This document shows positions 8,220-15,232 of a stretch of DNA of 64,000 bases, piece by piece; the stretch's first letter is position 1, and each line of letters opens with the position of its first letter. The stretch comes from REEB76 sp049698775. GTDB lineage: Bacteria; Pseudomonadota; Gammaproteobacteria; Natronospirales; REEB76. The notes under the pieces were generated by a model, which worked only from the letters and a program-made list of their open reading frames with translations, was not told the origin of the DNA and did not search any database. The position numbers and the translations under genes were made by a program. The DNA lies in the NCBI GenBank assembly GCA_049698775.1, contig JBAVYM010000040.1:8829-72828 (forward strand). The letters are read 5' to 3'.

Positions 8220-9976
8220 GCGCCGCGCAGGAAGAGTTTATCCAGATCCGCCATGCTCAAACGCATCCAGGTCGGGCGGCCGTGATTACACTGATCGGCA
8301 CGCGGGGTGCGCTCCATCTCGCGCAGCAGTGCGTTCATTTCCGCCAGATTGAGTTCCCGGTGCGCGCGCACTGAGGTGTGGCAGGCGCGCGTCGCCAGCA
8401 CGTATTCCAGCGCGGCATTTAGACGCCGACTGCTGCCGTGCTCGGCCAGGTCCGCGAGCAGGTCCTTCAATAATTGCGCGGCATCCTCGTCCTTGAGCAG
8501 CGCAGGTACTTCGCGGATCATCAGGGTTTCCGGCCCGCGCCGTTCAAGTATAAAACCCACCTTTGCCAATTCCGCCGCGGCGGCTTCCGCTTGATCGGCT
8601 TCACGACGACTCACGGCCACGTTCACCGGCACCAGCAGCGGTTGAGACACAACCCGGCCGGATTCCAGCGCAGCTTTCATGCGCTCGTAGGTAATGCGCT
8701 CATGGGCCGCGTGCATATCCACCAGCACCAATCCATCGGCGACGGCGGCCAGGATATAAACACCATGCAGTTGCGCGAGGGCGTAACCCAACGGCGGCAT
8801 GATGGCGGCACTGGCCGAAATGTCTGCGGCGGGCGGCGTGCCGTGCAGTTGCGCATAGACCGCCATATTTTCCGCGACACGCAAAGGCATCGGTTGCTGC
8901 GTGTGCGCACCAGGATACGCGGGCGCGGTGTGCAGGCCCGGAATCTGCGTCGGTGCGTGTTGCTCCGAGGATTGCGGCGTGGTGTCCTTCAAGACCGCTT
9001 CCACCGTTCGGAACACGTAGTCGTGTACCAACCGGCCATCACGGAAACGCACTTCATATTTGGCCGGATGCGCGTTCACATCCACCCGCGCCGGGTCCAG
9101 TTCCAGGTACAGCACGTAAGCCGGATGCCGGCCGTGGAACAGCACATCGTGATAGGCGAGCTTCACCGCATGCGCCAGCAGCTTGTCGCGCACCATGCGG
9201 CCGTTCACGTAGAAATACTGCAGATCCGGCTGGCTGCGGGAAAACGTGGGCCGCGCAATCCAGCCGCGCAGGATCAATCCGCTCATGGTGTGGGTGAGAT
9301 GCAATGCCTGGGTCACGAATTCCTTGCCCAGCAGCACCGCGACCCGTTGCTCATGTTCACGCCGTTCGCCGGCGGCATTCAGTGCATAGACACCGCGGCT
9401 GTTATGGCGCACGTGCAACGCCACGTCCATGCGCGCCAGCGCCAGCCGCCGCAGCACCGTATCCACGTGGCCAAATTCTGTCTGTTCGCTCTTCAGGAAT
9501 TTGCGCCGCGCCGGCGTATTGAAAAACAGTTCGTGCACCTCGACGCTGGTGCCCACCGGATGCGGTACCGGCGCGGGCGCACTGTAATGGCCGTGACCAT
9601 CGCCCTCGATGCGCCAGCCGTGTTCATCGCCGCGGGTGCGGGAGGTCAGACTCAATCTCGCCACGGCGCCGATACTGGGCAGCGCTTCGCCGCGGAAGCC
9701 GAGCGTCGCGACCCGCTCCAGATCCTCCAAGCTGGCGATCTTGCTGGTGGCGTGACGCGCCACGGCCAGCGCCAGTTCATCCTTGGGAATGCCGCCGCCG
9801 TCGTCGCGCACCCGGATCAACCGCGCGCCGCCCTGCTCCAGTTCCACATCAACGCGTGTGGCACCGGCATCCAGGCTGTTTTCGAGCAATTCCTTCACTA
9901 CCGACGCGGGACGCTCCACCACTTCGCCGGCGGCGATCTGATTGACAAGCTGAGGCGGCAGGCAACGGATGGGCAT
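8216..9976 (-). CDS. mutL: DNA mismatch repair protein MutL, endonuclease-type
   Basis: A GHKL ATPase that couples MutS recognition to strand cleavage. 586 residues. The N-terminal ATPase motifs are ENSLDAGAT, DDGGGI, HATSKI and GFRGEAL. The C-terminal half contains DMHAAHERITYE, which fits the DQHA(X)2E(X)4E metal-binding endonuclease motif, then ACHTSVRAH and CNHGRPTW, which are further parts of that site. E. coli MutL lacks these motifs and uses MutH, so this organism probably relies on MutL nicking. The stop overlaps the miaA start by 4 bp. Confidence 0.96.
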   Translation of the reverse strand: MPIRCLPPQLVNQIAAGEVVERPASVVKELLENSLDAGATRVDVELEQGGARLIRVRDDGGGIPKDELALAVARHATSKIASLEDLERVATLGFRGEALPSIGAVARLSLTSRTRGDEHGWRIEGDGHGHYSAPAPVPHPVGTSVEVHELFFNTPARRKFLKSEQTEFGHVDTVLRRLALARMDVALHVRHNSRGVYALNAAGERREHEQRVAVLLGKEFVTQALHLTHTMSGLILRGWIARPTFSRSQPDLQYFYVNGRMVRDKLLAHAVKLAYHDVLFHGRHPAYVLYLELDPARVDVNAHPAKYEVRFRDGRLVHDYVFRTVEAVLKDTTPQSSEQHAPTQIPGLHTAPAYPGAHTQQPMPLRVAENMAVYAQLHGTPPAADISASAAIMPPLGYALAQLHGVYILAAVADGLVLVDMHAAHERITYERMKAALESGRVVSQPLLVPVNVAVSRREADQAEAAAAELAKVGFILERRGPETLMIREVPALLKDEDAAQLLKDLLADLAEHGSSRRLNAALEYVLATRACHTSVRAHRELNLAEMNALLREMERTPRADQCNHGRPTWMRLSMADLDKLFLRGA

Positions 9977-10045
9977 GGGGCACTGCGAGAATACGCGAGT
10001 GCCTAGCTTACCGGCTTGCTTAGCCGGGAGAAAGAACGCGGAGAA

Positions 10046-11263
10046 TTATCGGCGGCGCGGGTCGTGGCTGGCGACGTTGTCACTGCCAGCCGTACTGGCT
10101 TCCGCAATCTGCAGCGCAGGTCTTGCTCTGGTCATGGCAAGTTCGGTGCCGGGTGGCGGATACTGGTCAAAATAGTTGCTCACGCCCCCGAGTATGGCTT
10201 TGGCGACTTTGTCCTGGTAGGTCGAACTTTCAAGCTGGCGTGCTTCGCGGGGATTGGTGATGTACTCGGTTTCCACCAGGATGGACGGGATGTCCGGTGA
10301 CTTGAGTACCACGAAGGCCGCCTGCTGCGTTTCGTAGCGGTGCATCGGTCCGAGCCTGGACAGTTCCCGTGCCACGCGGTTGCCCACGTCCAGGCTGGCG
10401 CCGATGGTGGCGGTTTGGGACAGATCCAGCAATACCGAAGCCAACATGCTGCTCTTGTCGGACAGGTTTACACCCCCGAGCAAATCAGAATCGTTTTCCC
10501 GCTGCGCCAGCAGGCGCGCATGTTCGTTGCTCGCGCCATGAATGGAAAGCGCATAGACCGTGGCGCCGTCCGCATAGTGGTCACGGGCCGCGTCGCAGTG
10601 CACGGAAATGAAGATATCGGCATGCGCGGCGCGGGCGCGGTCAATGCGCTGCCGCAGCGTGAGGTAGTAATCGCCGTCGCGGGTCAGATAAGGTTTGAAT
10701 CCCGGCTGCTTTGCCACCAGCGCCGCGAGCCGGCGGGCGATTTGCAGGGTGATGGTTTTTTCCATGACGCCGTGCGGTCCGCGGGCGCCGGAATCTATGC
10801 CGCCGTGACCCGCGTCTATGGCCACCACGATGTCACGACCGGTCTTGGGTACGGCCATGGCGGCGGTCAATATCGGTTTGCGCACCGCCTGCTGGCCGTT
10901 GGCGTACAGGTCCACCACCAGTTGCGCACCGCCGCTGCCATTGCGAACCAGGCTGCGGGGCGTGGCCGGGGCCGCCAGGTCCAGCACCACCCGCAAGCCG
11001 CTGTCGCCGCGCACTCCGCTGCGTAAATCCTTCACCACCCCTTGCCCAGCCGGTAGTGCAGCGGTGAGACGTGCGTTATCCACGTCAATCACCACGCGGT
11101 TGGGGTTACTCAAGGTGAAAATACGATGCTCCACCGGACCGGAGAGATCGAAAACCAGGGCGGTAGGTCCCGCTCCCGGAGCGAAATGCACTCCCACTAC
11201 ATTCACCGTTGCAGCCCACGCCGCCGCCGGCCAAAGCAAAACCAGAGCGAGGAATACCTTCAT
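10046..11263 (-). CDS. amiB: N-acetylmuramoyl-L-alanine amidase (AmiB/AmiC type)
   Basis: A periplasmic zinc amidase that cuts the peptide from glycan during septal splitting. From ATG 11263 the protein has about 405 residues and opens with a signal peptide (MKVFLALVLLWPAAAWA). An AMIN domain (about residues 20-120) targets septal peptidoglycan. The Amidase_3 domain carries DAGHGGIDSGARG, the Glu in MEKTITLQ, the His in ISVHCDAARD and the catalytic Glu of LVETEYITNP. Gene order tsaE-amiB-mutL is conserved. A TTG start 18 bases upstream is possible but lacks the signal-peptide form. Confidence 0.95.
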   Translation of the reverse strand: MKVFLALVLLWPAAAWAATVNVVGVHFAPGAGPTALVFDLSGPVEHRIFTLSNPNRVVIDVDNARLTAALPAGQGVVKDLRSGVRGDSGLRVVLDLAAPATPRSLVRNGSGGAQLVVDLYANGQQAVRKPILTAAMAVPKTGRDIVVAIDAGHGGIDSGARGPHGVMEKTITLQIARRLAALVAKQPGFKPYLTRDGDYYLTLRQRIDRARAAHADIFISVHCDAARDHYADGATVYALSIHGASNEHARLLAQRENDSDLLGGVNLSDKSSMLASVLLDLSQTATIGASLDVGNRVARELSRLGPMHRYETQQAAFVVLKSPDIPSILVETEYITNPREARQLESSTYQDKVAKAILGGVSNYFDQYPPPGTELAMTRARPALQIAEASTAGSDNVASHDPRRR

Positions 11264-11293
11264 GCCCAACCCGCTGCCCAAGAACCTAGCTTA

Positions 11294-11321
11294 GTTATAC
11301 ACAATCCTGCCTGGATTTCAA
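11294..11321 (-). promoter_or_regulatory. Predicted promoter of the amiB-mutL-miaA-hfq unit
   Basis: On the minus strand TTGAAA (11316-11321) and TATAAC (11294-11299) are separated by 16 bp in an unusually AT-rich gap of about 120 bp between tsaE and amiB. Transcription would start near 11287, about 25 bases before the amiB ATG. The gap breaks an otherwise tight operon, which supports a promoter here. Confidence 0.55.
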
Positions 11322-11383
11322 GGTTTTTGCTAATAGATTTATATAGATACAGCGGTATCTTAGAGAAAGACCTGAGAAAAGAC

Positions 11384-11878
11384 TCAATCCAGCATCGCCA
11401 ACCCCGCTTGGGCGATCTCTGTCGAAGCTTGCCATGCCGCTTCCAGGTCACGGCCCCGTGCGCTGGCGGCGGCCAGGCTTATGCGCCGCCCGGCTTCCAA
11501 CAGTTCAAAACTGAGTACCAAGTCGGGCGCGGGCAATCTGCCTTCGCCCCGCTCGGGCCATTCCACGAATACCCACAGGTCCGGGAGGTCCAGCTCGCGA
11601 ATCCCCAGGTATTCCAACTCAGCCGGGCCGCGGATTCGATACAGATCCAGGTGATATAGCCTACGGTCGGCAATGTCGTAAGCCTCCACCAAGGTGTAGG
11701 TGGGGCTGCGGACCCGGCCGGAAAAACCCAAGCCGCGCAACACGCCGCGAACCAGCGTGGTCTTGCCGGCGCCCAACTCACCGTTCAGATAGACCACGGC
11801 ACCGCCCTCCAGCGCATGACCCAGCCGCATGCCGAGCGTATCCATAGCCGCGGCATCCGCCACGCTGAACCGCTTCAC
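11384..11878 (-). CDS. tsaE: tRNA threonylcarbamoyladenosine ATPase TsaE
   Basis: The ATPase of the TsaB-TsaD-TsaE complex that makes t6A37 in tRNAs reading ANN codons. 164 residues. Walker A is NGELGAGKTTLVRGVL. SPTYTLVEAYD is the family signature and YHLDLYRI follows. VFVEWPERG carries the Walker B-like acidic residues. Its start overlaps the nnr stop by 4 bp and the nnr-tsaE-amiB order matches E. coli. Confidence 0.96.
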   Translation of the reverse strand: MKRFSVADAAAMDTLGMRLGHALEGGAVVYLNGELGAGKTTLVRGVLRGLGFSGRVRSPTYTLVEAYDIADRRLYHLDLYRIRGPAELEYLGIRELDLPDLWVFVEWPERGEGRLPAPDLVLSFELLEAGRRISLAAASARGRDLEAAWQASTEIAQAGLAMLD

Positions 11879-13347
11879 GAATTCACCACGCCGCGCAGTG
11901 CCTCAATCAGATCCCGCACCGTCAAGCCGCGCTCGCCAGACTGCGCCGCGCGATCCCCTGCCAGCGCGTGACACTGCGCCCCGGTGCGGGCGGCATCGGA
12001 TAACGTCAAACCCTGAGCAATCAATGCGGCGATAATGCCGGTGAGCGCATCACCCATACCCGGCGCGGCCATGCCCGGATTACCACCGGAACACACCGCG
12101 GGAATTTCATCTGCCGCCGCCACGATGCTGCCGGCGCCCTTGAGCACAACCGTTGCGCGGTATTGATCCCGCAACTGTGCCGCCGCCTGGAAACGGTCCT
12201 GCTGCACGTCCTCGGTAGTCTGCTTGAGCAAACGGCTCGCTTCGCCGGGATGAGGCGTCAGCACCCACTGACCTCTCACGATCGGATGTGCCGCCAGCAA
12301 ATTGAGTGCATCCGCATCCACCACCAATGGCAGAGGCGTATCCAAAGCGCGGGCCAGCAGGATGCGGCCCCAGTCGTTTTGGCCGAGCCCCGGCCCGATG
12401 GCAATGACCGTGGCACGCGTCATGAGCGGCACAACCTCGGCGGCGTCATCCATGCCATACACCATGGCTTCCGGCAGCCCGGCGAGCAATCCGGTCACAT
12501 GCGCGGGGCGAGTGGCCACGCTGACCCGCCCCGCACCACAACGCAAGGCCGCTTCCGCGGTCAAACGCACCGCGCCGCCCATGCCGTGATCGCCGCCGAT
12601 GACCAGCACGTGGCCGAACTGGCCTTTATGCGCGGTGCGCGACCGGCGCGGCAGGTGCGCATCAGCGCCGCGGATAAGGCGTGCGCAGGGACGAACGTTT
12701 TTAAAAGCTTCAGCCGGAACCTCCAGGGTCACAAGTTGAATATCGCCGGTGCAAGCCGGACCTTCACCGGTGAGCAGGCCCGCCTTCATGCCGATAAAGG
12801 TAACGGTCGCCGTGGCATGCACGGCTGCACCCATGACTGCGCCCGTGTCCGCATTCAGTCCCGAAGGAATATCCAGCGCCAGCACCGGTTTGCCGGAAGT
12901 ATTGATGAGCTGTACGGCCTGCGCCCATTGATCCTGCAATGGCCGATCCAGACCGATGCCGAACATGGCATCCACGATCACATCGGCATGTTCCGGCAAG
13001 CTGTTGGTAAAAGGCTGTTCATGGCCTTTTGCCGCCAGATATTTTTTACGTGCCGCCGTGGCTGCGTCTGACCATTGCCCGGTTGGCCCCACGTTCAGCA
13101 AGGTCACCTGCCGTTTGGCACGCAACGCCTTCTCTGCCAGCACATATCCGTCGCCGGCATTGTTACCGCCGCCTGCAAAGACCAGAATGTGGCGCGCCTG
13201 CGGCCAGCGCGCTACCAGCGCCTGCCACGCCGCGGCGCCGGCGCGCGCCATAAGTTCTCCGGCGGACAGGCCGTGTTCCTCAATGGCACGGCGATCCAGT
13301 TCGCGCATCTGGGCTGCGGAATAAAGTGCTTCTGCCAGCATGTCCAT
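11875..13347 (-). CDS. nnr: Bifunctional NAD(P)H-hydrate repair enzyme Nnr
   Basis: Repairs hydrated NAD(P)H. The N-terminal YjeF_N domain is the epimerase (about residues 1-215, with FAGGGNNAGDGYVLA and GLNADTGAV). The C-terminal domain is the ADP/ATP-dependent dehydratase (GQFGHVLVIGGDHGMGGAV, then CSGGNPGMAAPGMGDALTG with the catalytic Asp region). About 490 residues is the normal fused length. ATG 13347 was chosen; ATG 13341 (MLAEALYSAAQM) is equally plausible and the GTG further out is not needed. It is divergent from queG with only about 40 bp between starts. Confidence 0.95.
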   Translation of the reverse strand: MDMLAEALYSAAQMRELDRRAIEEHGLSAGELMARAGAAAWQALVARWPQARHILVFAGGGNNAGDGYVLAEKALRAKRQVTLLNVGPTGQWSDAATAARKKYLAAKGHEQPFTNSLPEHADVIVDAMFGIGLDRPLQDQWAQAVQLINTSGKPVLALDIPSGLNADTGAVMGAAVHATATVTFIGMKAGLLTGEGPACTGDIQLVTLEVPAEAFKNVRPCARLIRGADAHLPRRSRTAHKGQFGHVLVIGGDHGMGGAVRLTAEAALRCGAGRVSVATRPAHVTGLLAGLPEAMVYGMDDAAEVVPLMTRATVIAIGPGLGQNDWGRILLARALDTPLPLVVDADALNLLAAHPIVRGQWVLTPHPGEASRLLKQTTEDVQQDRFQAAAQLRDQYRATVVLKGAGSIVAAADEIPAVCSGGNPGMAAPGMGDALTGIIAALIAQGLTLSDAARTGAQCHALAGDRAAQSGERGLTVRDLIEALRGVVNS

Positions 13348-13386
13348 GAGGGCATTATATACAGCCCTTTGCACACACTAATTTTC

Positions 13387-14460
13387 ATGCCCTCGCCAGC
13401 CGCAGATATGCCGGATTTCGCCGCTCTTGGCGCTCAGATACGCGGATGGGCGTGGGAGCTGGGTTTTCAGCAGGCTGGGGTCAGCGGCGTCGAACTGCCG
13501 GAGGATGAACGGCACCTGCTTGACTGGCTCGCCCGGGAACGTCATGGCGAGATGGGCTACATGCAGCGCCACGGCACGCGCCGCAGCCGGCCAGCGGAAC
13601 TGGTGCCTGGCACGCTGCGGGTAATTTCCGTGCGCATGGATTATTGGCCGGACGGTACGCGGGAAGCGGGAGCATTACTGAAAGAAAACGATCACGCGTA
13701 TATCGCGCGTTATGCGCTGGGCCGTGATTACCACAAGCTATTGCGCGCACGCCTGCAAAAACTCGCAGAGCGCGTGCAAAAGAAAATCGGTCCGTTCGGC
13801 TACCGCGCCTTCACCGACAGCGCGCCGGTGCTCGAAAAAGCTCTGGCGCGCAATGCCGGCCTCGGCTGGATCGGCAAGCACACCAATCTCATCAACAAAA
13901 GCGCCGGCTCCTGGTTTTTCCTGGGCGAACTGTTCACCGACCTGCCGCTGCCGCTGGATACGCCCGCCACGGACCATTGCGGAAGCTGTCAAGCCTGCAT
14001 GGACGTGTGCCCCACCCACGCCATTGTCGCGCCCTATCAACTGGACGCGCGCCGCTGCATTGCCTACCTCACCATTGAGTACAAAGGCTCCATCCCGGTG
14101 GAATTCCGCAAAGCCATCGGCAACCGCGTGTTCGGCTGCGACGACTGCCAGCTTTTCTGCCCCTGGAACAAGTTTGCACGACCAACGCAGGAAAAGGAAT
14201 TCAAGCCGCGCCACGGCCTGGATAACGCGGCGTTGGTCGAATTATTCAACTGGAGGGAAGCAGAATTCCTGGAGCGCACCGAGGGCAGCGCCATCCGCCG
14301 CGCCGGTTACGAATGCTGGCTCCGCAATCTCGCAGTAGGTCTTGGTAACGCTCCCAGCTCGCCTGAAATCATCACTGCACTCAAAAGACGCGCCGATTAC
14401 CCCTCTGAATTGGTACGCGAACATGTCAGTTGGGCACTCGCGCAACACGACTGTCCTTAG
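13387..14460 (+). CDS. queG: Epoxyqueuosine reductase QueG
   Basis: A cobalamin- and iron-sulfur-dependent enzyme that reduces epoxyqueuosine to queuosine in tRNA. From ATG 13387 the protein has 357 residues. The N-terminal half is the cobalamin-binding fold (YMQRHGTRRSRPAELVPG). Two 4Fe-4S clusters are supplied by CGSCQACMDVCPTHAI and CDDCQLFCPWN, joined by LDARRCIAYLTIEYKG. A C-terminal HEAT-like segment follows. It is divergent from nnr as yjeS is from yjeF in E. coli. Longer upstream frames overlap nnr and are shadows. Confidence 0.96.
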   Translation: MPSPAADMPDFAALGAQIRGWAWELGFQQAGVSGVELPEDERHLLDWLARERHGEMGYMQRHGTRRSRPAELVPGTLRVISVRMDYWPDGTREAGALLKENDHAYIARYALGRDYHKLLRARLQKLAERVQKKIGPFGYRAFTDSAPVLEKALARNAGLGWIGKHTNLINKSAGSWFFLGELFTDLPLPLDTPATDHCGSCQACMDVCPTHAIVAPYQLDARRCIAYLTIEYKGSIPVEFRKAIGNRVFGCDDCQLFCPWNKFARPTQEKEFKPRHGLDNAALVELFNWREAEFLERTEGSAIRRAGYECWLRNLAVGLGNAPSSPEIITALKRRADYPSELVREHVSWALAQHDCP

Positions 14461-14532
14461 AACTTATCTCAACATTCTTCAACCGTTCGTGTTGAGCGTA
14501 GAGGATAGACGGTTCATCCCGAAAAGCGCGTA

Positions 14533-15222
14533 TCAGTCAGGGAACAGTTGGTTAATAATTTCTGCGCAGAGTTTTAACCTATCCAAGCTGTCCGGGTGCA
14601 GGGTTTGCGCTCCATGCGCCAGATTGTTCCTGATTGGCGGAATTGTTTTAAGCAAAATTTCCAGGTAATCGAAGGTTTCGTCACCAATAATACCTTCGAA
14701 CTCTTCACGATGCGGCAATTCTATCTCGCTGACCCCTTCTTCTATCATCTTTTGTGAAAGCTCCTCTACGCGCCTGTCATAGGCAGCTTGTTGCTGGCGC
14801 TGCCGCCAAGCAGAGAACTCTTCATTTCTGATCCAACCATCATTTTTTGCTTTTTCAAAAAGTTTCTTCATGGAAGGCATGTGTTTCTTGCTATTGTTAC
14901 TCCACCATTCTGCTGCACTCTTTTTCGCCTTTTCCCTCAAGGCCATTTCCAATGCGCCAAAGCCCGACAACTCGGCGGATTGGTGGAAACGGTAGAAAAA
15001 CCAGGAATACAAAACCAGATTTTTCGCGTTTTCGAAAAGCTGCCGAACAGCCAGTGGCGCACTCTCATTGAGAGTCACTCGTGCTATCTCGGCATGATGA
15101 TCTTCAAGTGTTTCCTTACGAATCCCGGTCCCGGGATCATACATACCCATCGTGGTTGAGCGAATATCCGGCTCCAAAACCTGATCAAGAGGCTTCAACG
15201 GGTCATCAACTGGTTCATTCAT
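14533..15222 (-). CDS. HEPN-like hypothetical protein downstream of the type I restriction genes
   Basis: No confident family name. About 229 residues from ATG 15222, which starts 10 bases past the hsdM-S stop. Starts at 15261 and 15279 would overlap hsdM-S, and 15279 has a GGGG ribosome-binding-like run. The protein is mostly helical and charged. A segment NLVLYSWFFYRFHQSAELSG is followed by a Lys/Glu-rich region. Near the C-terminus, PIRNNLAHGAQ has the R-x4-H spacing that marks HEPN ribonuclease folds. HEPN proteins are common accessory toxins in restriction loci, so an abortive role is possible. That is inference from one short motif and position. Confidence 0.6.
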   Translation of the reverse strand: MNEPVDDPLKPLDQVLEPDIRSTTMGMYDPGTGIRKETLEDHHAEIARVTLNESAPLAVRQLFENAKNLVLYSWFFYRFHQSAELSGFGALEMALREKAKKSAAEWWSNNSKKHMPSMKKLFEKAKNDGWIRNEEFSAWRQRQQQAAYDRRVEELSQKMIEEGVSEIELPHREEFEGIIGDETFDYLEILLKTIPPIRNNLAHGAQTLHPDSLDRLKLCAEIINQLFPD

Positions 15223-15232
15223 CTGATCGCAC

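Noticed and set aside
8474..10006. 510-codon rightward frame opposite mutL
   Set aside because: Mirror of the MutL coding frame, His/Arg-rich as expected of a shadow.
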